Positions 40,934-50,333 of a stretch of 64,000 nucleotides of DNA are shown in pieces. How positions within the stretch are numbered: position 1 is the stretch's first letter; every line of letters begins with the position of its first letter. Source of the stretch: an uncultured Roseburia sp. (lineage in GTDB: Bacteria; Bacillota; Clostridia; Lachnospirales; Lachnospiraceae). The stretch is taken from contig CANONN010000012.1 in assembly GCA_947567625.1 (NCBI GenBank), positions 1-64,000 of the forward strand, read 5' to 3'. The translations under genes were made by a program, and so were the position numbers. The notes beneath the pieces were generated by a model. It saw nothing but the letters and a program-made list of their open reading frames with translations, searched no databases and was not told the origin of the DNA.

Positions 40934-41800
40934 ATGAACGACTATATTGTGAGAGCTACGGCGGCTGACAGCCAGATTCGCGCGTTTGCCATTACATCTA
41001 AGAATATGGTGGAGACGGCGCGGCGCGCCCACGGCACGACGCCGGTCATATCGGCGGCGCTGGGACGTCTGCTGTCCGGCGCGGCTATGATGGGAACCAT
41101 GATGAAAGGGGAGAAAGATCTGCTGACGGTGCAGATACAGTGCAGCGGTCCGGCCAAAGGACTGACGGTGACGGCGGATGCTTTGGGGAACGTCAAGGGA
41201 TTCCCGAGTGTGCCGAAGGTAGAGCTGCCGTTAAACGACAAAGGCAAACTGGACGTGGGCGGCGCGCTTGGTCTCGGCGTTATGAGCGTGATCAAGGATA
41301 TGGGCCTAAAGGAACCCTATGTCGGGCAGATCGCCTTGCAGACCGGAGAGATCGCGGAAGATTTGACGTATTATTTTGCCACGTCGGAGCAGGTGCCCTC
41401 GGCCGTGGGGCTCGGCGTGCTGGTGGATAAAGACCTGACCATCAAGCAGGCCGGCGGATTTATCGTCCAATTGATGCCGTTTGTAAATGACAGCGTGATC
41501 GAGCGCTTGGAGAAGAAGATCACCGAAATAAAATCGGTGACGGAGATGTTGGAGGACGGGAATACGCCGGAGCAGATCTTAGAAATCATTCTGGGCGAAT
41601 TCGGAGTGGAGATCACGGACACGATCGAGACCGCGTTTGTCTGCGACTGTTCCAAGGAGCGGGTGTCCCGCGCGATCTCCACCTTGAGCAAAAAAGATTT
41701 AAACGATATCATCAATGACGGGGAGGCGATCGAGGTGAAGTGCCAGTTCTGCAATCACGCCTACCGCTTTGATATCGAAGAATTGAAAAAGATGAGGTGA
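40934..41800 (+). CDS. hslO: Redox-regulated chaperone Hsp33
   Basis: Hsp33 is a cytoplasmic holdase that is switched on by oxidation. Four cysteines hold zinc when reduced and form disulfides under oxidative and heat stress. The 288-residue protein shows the N-terminal core (RATAADSQIRAFAITSK) and the C-terminal zinc switch with CDC and, about 30 residues later, CQFC. Family length fits. The ribosome site GGAGGGATAGG is shared with the end of the 80-bp repeat, so the repeat could influence translation. The nadE gene begins 2 bases after the stop and is probably co-transcribed. Confidence 0.95.
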   Translation: MNDYIVRATAADSQIRAFAITSKNMVETARRAHGTTPVISAALGRLLSGAAMMGTMMKGEKDLLTVQIQCSGPAKGLTVTADALGNVKGFPSVPKVELPLNDKGKLDVGGALGLGVMSVIKDMGLKEPYVGQIALQTGEIAEDLTYYFATSEQVPSAVGLGVLVDKDLTIKQAGGFIVQLMPFVNDSVIERLEKKITEIKSVTEMLEDGNTPEQILEIILGEFGVEITDTIETAFVCDCSKERVSRAISTLSKKDLNDIINDGEAIEVKCQFCNHAYRFDIEELKKMR

Positions 41801-41802
41801 CT

Positions 41803-43731
41803 ATGAGACAGGGATTTGTCAAAGTGGCGGCCGTTACGCCCAAAATAAAAGTGGCGGATGTTTTCTACAATACGGCGGCAATCGTTGCGTCTGTCTGCGA
41901 AGCGGGCAGAAACGGCGCAAAAGTGATCGTGCTGCCGGAGCTTTGTGTCACGGGATATACCTGCGGAGACCTTTTTTTGCAGGAAAAACTGCTGCGGGAA
42001 GCGAGGGCGGCGCTGCCTGTGATCGCGGAGCAGACAAAAGCGGTGGATGCCATCGTTTTTTTGGGCTGCCCGATTGCGTATCGGGGAAAGTTATATAATA
42101 CTGCCGTTGCCATGCAGCGGGGGAACATCCTGGGGCTGGTGCCCAAAACATACTTTCCCAGTTATAATGAGTTCTATGAACTGCGCCATTTCTACCGGGG
42201 CATGGAAGAGGCGGTGGAAGTGCGGCTTGCGGAGCACGTGTGCGCGCCGATGGGGACGAGACAATTGTTTTGCTGTAGTCAGATGGAGGGGTTAGTGATC
42301 GGCGCCGAACTCTGTGAAGATCTGTGGACGCCGCAGCCGCCGAGCATCGGCCATGCCAGAAACGGTGCGACCGTGATCGTCAACCTCTCCGCGTCCAACG
42401 AGATTACCGGAAAAGATATCTACCGCAGAGAGCTGGTCGGCGGGCAGTCGGCGCGCCTTTTGTGCGGTTATGTCTATGCCAGCGCCGGGGAGGGTGAATC
42501 CACACAGGATGTGGTCTACACCGGGCACAACCTCATTGCGGAAAACGGCAGACTCTTAAAAGAATCGAAGCGCTTTACGAATGAGACGATCTATTCGGAA
42601 ATCGACGTGCAGCGCCTGTTGACGGAGCGCCGTCGTATGACGACATTTGAACCGCTGGAAGAAAATTATAACAGGATTTCATTTTCTTTGGAGATGGAGG
42701 AGACGGCGATTACCCGCTTTGTGGATGCATCGCCTTTCGTGCCGGGAGGCAAAGAAGACAGAGAGAAGCGGTGTGAGGAGATCCTCGCGATACAGGCGCT
42801 GGGTCTGAAAAAGCGCCTGGAACACACCAATTGCAGGACGGCCGTGGTCGGCATCTCGGGAGGGCTTGACTCCACACTCGCGCTGCTTGTGACCGTGCGC
42901 GCCTTCGACGCGCTTGCCATGGACAGAAAACAGATCATGGCAGTCACCATGCCCGGCTTCGGAACGACCGACCGCACCTACGACAACGCGGTGCAGCTGA
43001 TTCGCTGCCTGGGGGCGGAGTTTGTCGAGGTGGATATCAGGGAGGCCGTGCAGGTACACTTCCGCGACATCGGGCAGGATGAGGCGGTACATGATGTGAC
43101 CTACGAAAACGGGCAGGCGAGGGAGAGAACACAGATTCTTATGGATATTGCCAACAAATCCGGCGGCATGGTGATTGGAACCGGGGATTTGTCGGAGCTT
43201 GCGCTCGGATGGGCGACCTACAACGGGGACCATATGTCTATGTATGCGGTCAACGCTTCCGTGCCCAAGACATTGGTGCGCCATCTGGTGCGCTACTATG
43301 CGGATACCTGCGGGGACGCCGCGTTGGCGCAGATACTTCTCGACGTGTTGGACACGCCGGTGTCGCCGGAGCTGCTGCCGCCGGAAAACGGAAAGATCTC
43401 CCAGAAAACCGAAGATCTCGTAGGGCCCTACGAACTGCATGACTTCTTTCTATATAATATGCTGCGGCAGGGCTATGCGCCGGCGAAGGTGTACCGTCTG
43501 GCTTTGATCGCATTTGCGGGCATTTATGACGGTGAGACCATCTTAAAATGGCTCAAAAACTTCTACCGCAGATTCTTTTCCCAGCAGTTTAAGCGTTCCT
43601 GCCTGCCGGACGGGCCAAAGGTCGGCAGCGTGGCCGTCTCTCCGCGCGGGGATTTGCGCATGCCCTCGGACGCCTGTGCGGCCATCTGGCTGCAAGAGTT
43701 GGAAGGGCTAAAGAGCGGTCTGCAGGTCTGA
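41803..43731 (+). CDS. nadE: Glutamine-dependent NAD+ synthetase
   Basis: This 642-residue enzyme makes NAD+ from nicotinic acid adenine dinucleotide with ATP, using ammonia released from glutamine in its own first domain. The N-terminal nitrilase-type amidase (about 1-270) has the triad Glu46 (LPELCVTGY), Lys115 (VPKTYFPSY) and Cys171 (GAELCEDLW). The synthetase domain (about 320-640) has the ATP pyrophosphatase loop GISGGLDSTLAL and later GTGDLSELALGW. AGGTGA precedes the ATG at 41803; a GTG two codons earlier is less likely. It is coupled to hslO. Confidence 0.95.
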   Translation: MRQGFVKVAAVTPKIKVADVFYNTAAIVASVCEAGRNGAKVIVLPELCVTGYTCGDLFLQEKLLREARAALPVIAEQTKAVDAIVFLGCPIAYRGKLYNTAVAMQRGNILGLVPKTYFPSYNEFYELRHFYRGMEEAVEVRLAEHVCAPMGTRQLFCCSQMEGLVIGAELCEDLWTPQPPSIGHARNGATVIVNLSASNEITGKDIYRRELVGGQSARLLCGYVYASAGEGESTQDVVYTGHNLIAENGRLLKESKRFTNETIYSEIDVQRLLTERRRMTTFEPLEENYNRISFSLEMEETAITRFVDASPFVPGGKEDREKRCEEILAIQALGLKKRLEHTNCRTAVVGISGGLDSTLALLVTVRAFDALAMDRKQIMAVTMPGFGTTDRTYDNAVQLIRCLGAEFVEVDIREAVQVHFRDIGQDEAVHDVTYENGQARERTQILMDIANKSGGMVIGTGDLSELALGWATYNGDHMSMYAVNASVPKTLVRHLVRYYADTCGDAALAQILLDVLDTPVSPELLPPENGKISQKTEDLVGPYELHDFFLYNMLRQGYAPAKVYRLALIAFAGIYDGETILKWLKNFYRRFFSQQFKRSCLPDGPKVGSVAVSPRGDLRMPSDACAAIWLQELEGLKSGLQV

Positions 43732-43817
43732 ACATTTCGGACATTGAAAGAAAGCGTCCTTTGATCATGCGATAGGAGATACGGCATGGTCAAAGGACGC
43801 CTTTCTATTTTGCTAAG

Positions 43818-44510
43818 CTATATGCGGTGCAGATTTCTGCCCTCCATTTTTTGTTCCATGGCAGGAACGCCGAAGCGGCTTTTGCCGTATACGAGCAGAT
43901 ACATAAAGACGGCGAGGATGATACCGGTCGCCACGTCGAATACGGAGTGCTGCTTTAGAAACATGGTGGAGAGGATGATGCTTACCATTAAAACGGCGGA
44001 AGCGATGCGCACCACCGGCTTCTTCTTAAAATTGTCTGCATGCCAGACTGCCATATTGATGGCGATCGAGTTGTAGACATGGATGCTCGGGAACAGGTTG
44101 GTCGCCGTGTCGGTCTTGTACAGCCATGCGACTAACGCGGTAAAAATATTCTGCCGCTCGAACGTGACCGGGCGCAGGTAGTGCCCGTTGGGGTAGAGCG
44201 TGGAAATAATCAAAAATAGCGTCATCCCGGTAAAGAGCATAGCGCAGAGACGGAAATACTCGTCTTTATTTTTCAGATAGAAGAACCCGATGCCTGCCGC
44301 CACATAGGCAAACCACAGGAAATAGGGAATGATAAAGTATTCGCAAAAAGGAATATAATCATCGAGCGCCACATGGATGACATGGAAATGTGTGGTAACG
44401 GTGCGCTCTACATAGGCAAACCAGGGCAGGTAAATCAAAAAATAGGCTTGCAGTATGATATGTTTGTTCCTTTCTATAAAGGCAGAAAGAGTTATCTTTT
44501 TTGCTGTCAC
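43818..44510 (-). CDS. PAP2-superfamily membrane phosphatase
   Basis: This 230-residue protein has about six membrane segments. It has PAP2-type phosphatase motifs: a central SIHVYNS (in TNLFPSIHVYNSIAI) and a later KQHSVFDVATG, where the two histidines and an aspartate would act. Such enzymes remove phosphate from lipid or inositol-lipid substrates at the membrane surface. The first family motif (KxxxxxxRP) is replaced by a GHYLRPVTFERQN segment that keeps the RP. The start is GTG at 44510 with GAGGAGG 6 bases upstream. It diverges from the L,D-transpeptidase gene. Confidence 0.83.
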   Translation of the reverse strand: MTAKKITLSAFIERNKHIILQAYFLIYLPWFAYVERTVTTHFHVIHVALDDYIPFCEYFIIPYFLWFAYVAAGIGFFYLKNKDEYFRLCAMLFTGMTLFLIISTLYPNGHYLRPVTFERQNIFTALVAWLYKTDTATNLFPSIHVYNSIAINMAVWHADNFKKKPVVRIASAVLMVSIILSTMFLKQHSVFDVATGIILAVFMYLLVYGKSRFGVPAMEQKMEGRNLHRI

Positions 44511-44573
44511 GGTCGTGCCTCCTCGCTATTTTCGATGGGTTCATTTGTAACGTCATTGTTTTTGTCTGGTGCG

Positions 44574-44602
44574 ATTATAGCACAGAGATTTTGCGGAAAC
44601 AA
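44574..44602 (-). promoter_or_regulatory. Sigma-A promoter of the PAP2 gene
   Basis: On the minus strand TTGTTT (44597-44602), 17 bp and a perfect TATAAT (44574-44579) form a promoter 64 bases before the start codon. Confidence 0.75.
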
Positions 44603-44677
44603 TCGGCTTTTGCCAATATTAAGAAAGATTTCAAAAATTTTAATAAGTTAAATAAGTATTACATTGCCATTTATCGG

Positions 44678-44705
44678 TTGACAACTTTTGATTGGCAACT
44701 ATAAT
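44678..44705 (+). promoter_or_regulatory. Sigma-A promoter of the L,D-transpeptidase gene
   Basis: TTGACA (44678-44683), 16 bp and TATAAT (44700-44705) match the consensus fully, so basal transcription should be strong. Confidence 0.85.
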
Positions 44706-44773
44706 ATAGCTGTACAGATGCGGCAAGCAGCGGCATCGGAGTCGGCAAGGTTTAGAAAGGTTTGGTTCATAAT

Positions 44774-46432
44774 ATGAAAAAGAAGAATCAGGAAGCTACG
44801 AAAAAGAGCGGTGCGGGTAAGGCCGCGGGATTGATTTTTGCAGTCGTTCTGGTTATTTTGGCAGTTGTATATGTGACGATTGGCTTCTATTTCCGGGAGC
44901 ATTTTTGCTTTCGAACTACGGTGGACGGTATCCCGATCGGGGGCAAGAGCGCCGCTGATGTCGAGTCCTTGGTGAGAGAAAAGATTGACGGGTACTCCTT
45001 GACGCTCGCGGGGAGAGAGGGAGGCAGTGACGTGATAGCAAGCGTTGACGTCGGCCTGACCCCGGTGTTTGACGGTGAAATCGAACAGCTATTGCAAAAC
45101 CAGAACGGTTTTGCCTGGGGGTTCAAGCTTCTTAGGCCCGATGACTATCTGTTGGACAGCGCGGTTTCCTATGATGCGGCAAAGCTCGATGAGGTATTGA
45201 AGCAATTGGCGATGCTTGCGCCGGGAAGCGAGCGCGAGCCGGCGGATGCACATTATTCCGACTATAAGGCGGATACCGGCTATGAGCTGGTGCCGGCTGA
45301 TTACGGAACTACGCTCGATCGAGAGAAGCTTAGAGCGGCAGTCGAGGAGGCGATGCTCACATTGCGGGAGACGCTGGATCTCGACCAGAGCGGCTGCTAT
45401 GTGGAGCCAAAGGTGCAGGATGATGACACGGGACTGCTGTCCCTGATTGAAAGCTTAAACGAACATATCGGCGTTACGGTTACTTATGATTTGATCGAAC
45501 AGACCGAGGTGCTTGACCGCGAGACCATCCATACATGGCTGTCGGTGGAGAACGGCAGGGTCAAGCTGGACGAGGAGGCAGTGGGCGAATATGTAAAAGA
45601 ACTTGGCAGGAAATACAATACCGCCTATAAGCCCAAGACCTTTCTGTCATCCTACGATGAGGAAGTGACGATTCAAAACAGCGTTTACGGCTGGCGTATT
45701 GACCGGGAGGCGGAGACGGCGCAGCTTCTGGAGGATATCAGAGGCGGAAAGGATGTCACGCGCGAGCCCGTATATGCGCAGACCGCGAACAGTCACGGAG
45801 AAAATGATTTTGGCGATTCCTACGTGGAGATCAATCTCACCAAACAGCATCTGTTCTGCTACAAGGACGGGGAACTGATTGTGGAGAGTGATTTTGTCTC
45901 CGGCAATGTGTCGAACGGCAATGCGACGCCCACAGGAGTGTTCCCGTTGACGTACAAGACCTTGGATGCGACGCTGCGCGGGGAGAATTATGCGACGCCG
46001 GTCAAATACTGGATGCCGTTTAACGGCAATGTCGGTATGCATGATGCCAATTGGAGAAGGTCATTTGGCGGAACGATCTATAAGACGGGCGGCTCGCACG
46101 GCTGTATCAACCTCCCGCCGGCTGTGGCGGCGCAGATCTATGAGGTGGTAGAGAAAGGTTATCCCGTGCTGGTGTACACGATGCCGGGCCACGAGTATGA
46201 GAATGTCGGACCGCAGCCCGAGGAAGAAGAGACGACCGTGACGGCCGCTGATGTGATCAGCCAGATTGATTCCGTCGGCAACGTAACCATCGAGAGCGAG
46301 GGCGCTATCCTGCAGGCGAGAAGCATGTACGACGCGCTTCCAGACGAGGAGAAGGCAGCGGTCACCAATTATCCGACGCTGCTAAAGCAGGAAGAGATAT
46401 TGGCAGGACTGAAAGGGCAGACAGGGGCGTAA
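44774..46432 (+). CDS. L,D-transpeptidase (YkuD) with peptidoglycan-binding domain
   Basis: This 552-residue protein crosslinks peptidoglycan through 3-3 bonds or anchors wall polymers. It has a cytoplasmic basic start, one membrane anchor (about 17-38) and an extracellular body. Two PG_binding_4-like regions lie at about 55-330, and the YkuD catalytic domain at 350-470 has His423, His442 and the nucleophile Cys444 in SHGCINLPP. The last 80 residues are an acidic helical tail. I chose the ATG at 44774 (MKKKNQ). AGAAAGG lies somewhat far upstream, and a TTG at 44762 is a weaker choice. L,D-transpeptidases are linked to beta-lactam tolerance in other species. Confidence 0.92.
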   Translation: MKKKNQEATKKSGAGKAAGLIFAVVLVILAVVYVTIGFYFREHFCFRTTVDGIPIGGKSAADVESLVREKIDGYSLTLAGREGGSDVIASVDVGLTPVFDGEIEQLLQNQNGFAWGFKLLRPDDYLLDSAVSYDAAKLDEVLKQLAMLAPGSEREPADAHYSDYKADTGYELVPADYGTTLDREKLRAAVEEAMLTLRETLDLDQSGCYVEPKVQDDDTGLLSLIESLNEHIGVTVTYDLIEQTEVLDRETIHTWLSVENGRVKLDEEAVGEYVKELGRKYNTAYKPKTFLSSYDEEVTIQNSVYGWRIDREAETAQLLEDIRGGKDVTREPVYAQTANSHGENDFGDSYVEINLTKQHLFCYKDGELIVESDFVSGNVSNGNATPTGVFPLTYKTLDATLRGENYATPVKYWMPFNGNVGMHDANWRRSFGGTIYKTGGSHGCINLPPAVAAQIYEVVEKGYPVLVYTMPGHEYENVGPQPEEEETTVTAADVISQIDSVGNVTIESEGAILQARSMYDALPDEEKAAVTNYPTLLKQEEILAGLKGQTGA

Positions 46433-46441
46433 CGGCGATTG

Positions 46442-46475
46442 AAAAAAACCACCGCCTGAATGGCGGTGGTTTTTT
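46442..46475. terminator. Bidirectional terminator between L,D-transpeptidase and GH42 genes
   Basis: AAAACCACCGCC and GGCGGTGGTTTT pair around TGAAT, with an A-run at the left and a T-run at the right, so it works for both convergent genes. Confidence 0.92.
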
Positions 46476-46485
46476 GCCGCAATTT

Positions 46486-48558
46486 TTAAATATCTTCCAC
46501 GATCTTAACGTCCCAAGGCCCAAGTTCTAAGGTGTCCCCGGTGTTGATCAGCTTCCCGCCCAGGAGCTCTATGCCGTTTCCGTAAGGATAGCAGACTGTC
46601 TGGCGATCAGCGGAGTAATTCAGGTAATAATAAATGTTTTTGCCCAGATCGTTGGCGCCGCGCTTTAAAATCAGCGGGAAGTGCGGGCGGGTGCCGCTCT
46701 CTTCGCAAACGCCGGTTTCCTCGAGATAGTCCAAAAGCAATTGCTCAAAATAGCCGCCCTCAAACATAGTGGAGAAGTAGAGGGTGGAACCGTTGCCGTA
46801 TTGATTCTTGGCCACTGCGGTGTAGCGGTTCCATACCGGGTGTTTATACACGGCAAGCGGCGTCGCGGTGGTACAGGTCACAAGCTCCATCCACTCTATG
46901 GCAGCCGGAGCGCTGTCTGCACGCCATCCGTTAGCGGCGCTTTTTGCAGTGCCTTTATCATCGGCGCAGCCGGCATCTTCTGAAGCGTCAACCGGGGCGA
47001 CGCAGACGTCAACCGGGTAGGTAAACTGATCATAGCGGATGCCCAGACATTCGTGCAAAATGTGGGGTTGCGTGTCCGCGTAGATTTTTAAGTGTTCATC
47101 GGCGAAACCGCTGCGGAACGTGGTGATCAGGTGCCCGCCGCCTTTGACATATTCGCAGAGACGCTCTAAAAGAGCTTCGCCCGCGCTGTAGAGCGCCGGG
47201 ACGATCAGGCACGGGTAGGCCGAAAGATCGTCGTCCGCGGAGGAGATCATGTCATATTCGATGTTGTTGCGGTAGAGGGCATCGCAGAGCCAGCGGGCCA
47301 CTTTGTTGTAGGCGTGCGCCTTTTCCGTGGCAAACGGAAATTCTTTCAGTCCGGTCAGGGAGGCGTTGTCGAGCATGACGGCAATCCGGTTCTGCTTTTT
47401 CAGATTGACCAGATGATTGCCTATGAGCTTCCACTCGATACCGATCGCCGCGGCCTCCCAGTAAGTATCATTCTCGCAGAAATCGTGGGAGAGCACGCCT
47501 TTCCAATAACTCTCGATCGCGTTGTGAATGGAGGACCAGTGCCAGTACATCACGCTGTTTGAGCCGTTTGCGATATGGCTGTATGCCTGCAGGCGCAGCT
47601 GCCCCGGGTAGGGAAGCCACTCGATATTGCCCTGCGCCTGGGTTTCGAGCACCAGATAATTGCTCTTCTTTAAGCTGCGGGAAATATTGCCGCAGAACGT
47701 GATCTCCGCCCCGGTCAGGTTATCCTGCGACGGGTGGTAGATATCGCATCCCGCGACCGTCATGCATTTTGCGGTCTCATACTGATTCACCTCCGGCTGA
47801 TAACCGTAGGAGTGGGTGGTCCAGCCGAAGTCAAAGTTCTGTGTAATGAACTGGTCGTCGCGCTTGTATTCGGAGATGATCTGCGCCTGCCAGTTTAAAA
47901 ATAAGGTGACGAGCAGCCGCTGGAAGCGTTTGAACTCGGCGTCGAGGCTCTGGTTGATCGTGCCGCGCACATCGGGGAAATCTTCCCAACGGTTGACGCG
48001 GTTGCTCCAGTAATCGAGACCAAAGGTATGGTTAAATTCATTGATATCGGGGAAACGGTCTTTTAAATATTCCACGAACATTTCCTGCACCTTGGGACCC
48101 GCGGTGTCATAGCTTCTCGTCTCGTTATCCAGCTGAAAGCCGATGATGTGCGGCACATCCTTGATGTATTCCATGAGAGCGCGGATCATATGCTCTGCGT
48201 GGGACAGATAGCCTGCGTGCGTGATGTCCATATTCTGACGGTGGCCGTAGAGGCCGGGGCCGTCGTGTGTGACGGCGAGGATATCGGGATATTTTTTCAT
48301 CAGCCATGTCGGAATCGCGTAGGTCGGCGTGCCGATAATCACGGAAAGGTGATGTCTTGCGGCCGTATCGAGCATGCGGTCGATGTGTGTGAAATCAAAG
48401 ACGCCCTCGAACGGTTCTAAGGTACTCCAGGTCGACTCCGCGATGCGGATGGTGTTCATGCCCGCCTTTTCCATCATCGCCATATCCTGTTCGATGCGGT
48501 CGTAGGGGAGGTACTCTGAGTAATAGGCAGCGCCAAAAATGAGATGATCTGTTTTCAT
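46486..48558 (-). CDS. Beta-galactosidase, glycoside hydrolase family 42
   Basis: GH42 enzymes release terminal beta-linked galactose, often from plant galactan fragments. This 690-residue protein has the (beta/alpha)8 catalytic domain with acid/base Glu146 (GFQLDNET) and nucleophile Glu305 (YLVLETQAQGNIEW). A trimerization domain (about 390-600) and a small C-terminal beta domain follow. There is no signal peptide, so it acts on imported oligosaccharides. The TTTTCAT start region has GGAAAGG about 10 bases upstream. It is divergent from the LacI gene, and a LacI-type operator lies in the shared region. Confidence 0.93.
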   Translation of the reverse strand: MKTDHLIFGAAYYSEYLPYDRIEQDMAMMEKAGMNTIRIAESTWSTLEPFEGVFDFTHIDRMLDTAARHHLSVIIGTPTYAIPTWLMKKYPDILAVTHDGPGLYGHRQNMDITHAGYLSHAEHMIRALMEYIKDVPHIIGFQLDNETRSYDTAGPKVQEMFVEYLKDRFPDINEFNHTFGLDYWSNRVNRWEDFPDVRGTINQSLDAEFKRFQRLLVTLFLNWQAQIISEYKRDDQFITQNFDFGWTTHSYGYQPEVNQYETAKCMTVAGCDIYHPSQDNLTGAEITFCGNISRSLKKSNYLVLETQAQGNIEWLPYPGQLRLQAYSHIANGSNSVMYWHWSSIHNAIESYWKGVLSHDFCENDTYWEAAAIGIEWKLIGNHLVNLKKQNRIAVMLDNASLTGLKEFPFATEKAHAYNKVARWLCDALYRNNIEYDMISSADDDLSAYPCLIVPALYSAGEALLERLCEYVKGGGHLITTFRSGFADEHLKIYADTQPHILHECLGIRYDQFTYPVDVCVAPVDASEDAGCADDKGTAKSAANGWRADSAPAAIEWMELVTCTTATPLAVYKHPVWNRYTAVAKNQYGNGSTLYFSTMFEGGYFEQLLLDYLEETGVCEESGTRPHFPLILKRGANDLGKNIYYYLNYSADRQTVCYPYGNGIELLGGKLINTGDTLELGPWDVKIVEDI

Positions 48559-48916
48559 AATTTACAATCCTTTCCATTCATTATACGTTGTCAAAGACCG
48601 CGCCGTTTTACGGAAACGGCTGGAATACGATACCCGGCAAACATAAAATGGTATACTTTACTATGCCAGAGTGGTCACTGATTATATTCTTGCAGAATGA
48701 TATTTGTTTCTATAAGCGTAAGTATATATGACTACGCTCGAAAATGCAATATAACATGGTAAATACAAACAGGGCAAAAAAGGTATTGCAAAAATATCTT
48801 AGATATACAATAATAAAGATAAGATGCGCAACCGATTACACAGATGGAATATCGGCAGTCTGCAAGCGGGGCGGACGGGCGTTTCGTGAGAGGAATAAGA
48901 AAGGTGTGGTTTTTTT
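48559..48916. promoter_or_regulatory. Divergent control region of GH42 and LacI genes
   Basis: This 358-base gap holds the LacI-type operator at 48825-48842. For the minus-strand GH42 gene, TATAAT boxes occur at 48590-48595 and 48681-48686 (minus strand), but neither has a convincing -35 partner. For the LacI gene the AT-rich stretch 48786-48815 (TTGCAA, then TACAAT) is the likely promoter, though the spacing is short. Confidence 0.5.
48825..48842. promoter_or_regulatory. LacI-type operator near the regulator gene
   Basis: TGCGCAACCGATTACACA is an 18-bp palindrome with a central CG when pyrimidine and purine positions are treated alike (TGYGYAAYCGRTTRCRCA). This is the usual form of LacI/GalR operators. 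A matching site lies at 50103-50120. Confidence 0.75.
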
Positions 48917-49921
48917 GTGATGGAGGAAAAATATGCAACCACGATCGCGGATGTGGCGGAGGCGCTCGGCGTGTCGAAAACGACGGTATCGCGCGCCATA
49001 TCCGGGAAAGGGAGAATCGGTAAAGAGACGAGGGAGCGGGTGTTGGCCTATATCGAGGAGCACGATTACAGGCCGAATGTGATTGCCAAGGGGCTGGCGC
49101 AGTCGAAAACCTATAATATCTGTGTTGTCATGCCCCGTGACTATGAGGTTGTGGACTGGAATTTTTTTCAGGCCTGCCTGTTTGGAATCCAGGAGATGGC
49201 GGAGACCGCGGGGTATGATATTTTGCTTACCATGTGCCGTATCAACGACATCTCGTCTTTGGAGCGGATTATCGACAACCGGAAGGTGGACGGCGTCATA
49301 TTGATGCGCACATTTTTGGAAGACCCGCAGATCGAGTTTTTGCAGGAGCGAAAGGTGCCGTTTGTCACAACCGGCAGCACCAACTATAAAGGCGTCGTGC
49401 AGATCGACAACAATCACCGCAGCGCCTGCAAAGAGCTGACGGCGATTATCTTGATGAAAAATATGCGCCGCGTGGCACTGATCGGCGAGGGTGAGGGGTA
49501 TGTGGTGACGCAGAGCCGGCTAAACGGCTATCTTGATGCGTATGCGCAGATGGGCGTGCCGGTGGATGAGAATCTTTTGTTTTTAAATCCCGAAAACCGT
49601 GTGCGCGTGGATAAGACGGTAAACGAGATATTGGAACAGAAAGTGGACTGTATTCTCTGTATGGACGATGCGGTGGCGGGACGGGTGCTGCGCGTCCTGC
49701 GCGAAAAACAGGTGCAGGTACCGCGCGATGTGCGTGTGGCGTCTTTTTATGACAGTACGATACTGAGCGACAACTCCCCGTCCATTACATCGCTCGCGTT
49801 CGATGCCAGGGAGTTGGGCATGACGGCGTGCCGCACGCTGCTCGATCTGATGGAGGGGGGACAGGTACCGCTTAAGACGCTGCTGCCGTATGAGGTCGTG
49901 TTAAAGGAATCGACAAAATAG
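48917..49921 (+). CDS. LacI-family transcriptional regulator of the galactan locus
   Basis: This 334-residue repressor has an N-terminal LacI helix-turn-helix (TIADVAEALGVSKTTVSRAISGKG), the hinge helix near 50-58, and a periplasmic-binding-protein-like sensor domain (about 65-330). The ligand is probably galactose or a galacto-oligosaccharide, judging from the neighbours. AAGGTG lies before a GTG at 48917 and an ATG at 48920; either may be used. It diverges from the GH42 gene and precedes the importer operon. Operator-like palindromes at 48825 and 50103 suggest control of both itself and the importer operon. Confidence 0.92.
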   Translation: MMEEKYATTIADVAEALGVSKTTVSRAISGKGRIGKETRERVLAYIEEHDYRPNVIAKGLAQSKTYNICVVMPRDYEVVDWNFFQACLFGIQEMAETAGYDILLTMCRINDISSLERIIDNRKVDGVILMRTFLEDPQIEFLQERKVPFVTTGSTNYKGVVQIDNNHRSACKELTAIILMKNMRRVALIGEGEGYVVTQSRLNGYLDAYAQMGVPVDENLLFLNPENRVRVDKTVNEILEQKVDCILCMDDAVAGRVLRVLREKQVQVPRDVRVASFYDSTILSDNSPSITSLAFDARELGMTACRTLLDLMEGGQVPLKTLLPYEVVLKESTK

Positions 49922-50333
49922 TGCTCTGTCCGCGCAATGCCGCAAAATAGCGCCAGGGACGACAGGTTTATCGGTTGCACTGCGGGAAATCGCCGCGCAC
50001 AAAACAGGACAGAGAATTGTATAAATTTACCAAAATGCAGGCGGATTTATTATAAATTATGGACATTGACACATCACGGGCGTATGATTATACTAATCAT
50101 AAAGGACAACCGATTGCGCAACCCGGTATCACAGTTTCGCAGATACATTCGTTTCTGGGACGTTTTGATTTGACCGTCAGCTGTCATTGAGACGCAGAGA
50201 CAGAATGTATTGATAAAATTCATAAAAAGCGAAAAAATGCGTATAATAAGTGCCGGAGAAAGATGTCCGAAATGTAAGATGTTCCAAATACCGAGTACCA
50301 TTTTATTTCAATAAAAAAAGGGAGGACCTTAAC
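49922..50333. other. Leader and promoter region of the importer operon
   Basis: This 412-base gap contains the sigma-A promoter (50066-50094), the LacI-type operator (50103-50120) and then a long leader of about 230 bases. No clear riboswitch fold was recognised in the leader. It ends in GGGAGG ahead of the binding-protein gene. Confidence 0.6.
50066..50120 (+). promoter_or_regulatory. Promoter and LacI-type operator of the galactoside importer operon
   Basis: TTGACA (50066-50071), 17 bp and TATACT (50089-50094) form a strong promoter. An inverted repeat ATGATTA-TAC-TAATCAT (50084-50100) covers the -10 box. At 50103-50120, around the start of transcription, AGGACAACCGATTGCGCA matches the operator near the lacI gene at 15 of 18 consensus positions. 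This position fits simple repression. Confidence 0.8.

Noticed and set aside
50121-50333. Riboswitch in the long leader of the importer operon
   Set aside because: No recognisable aptamer core or terminator-antiterminator pair is visible. The length alone is not evidence.
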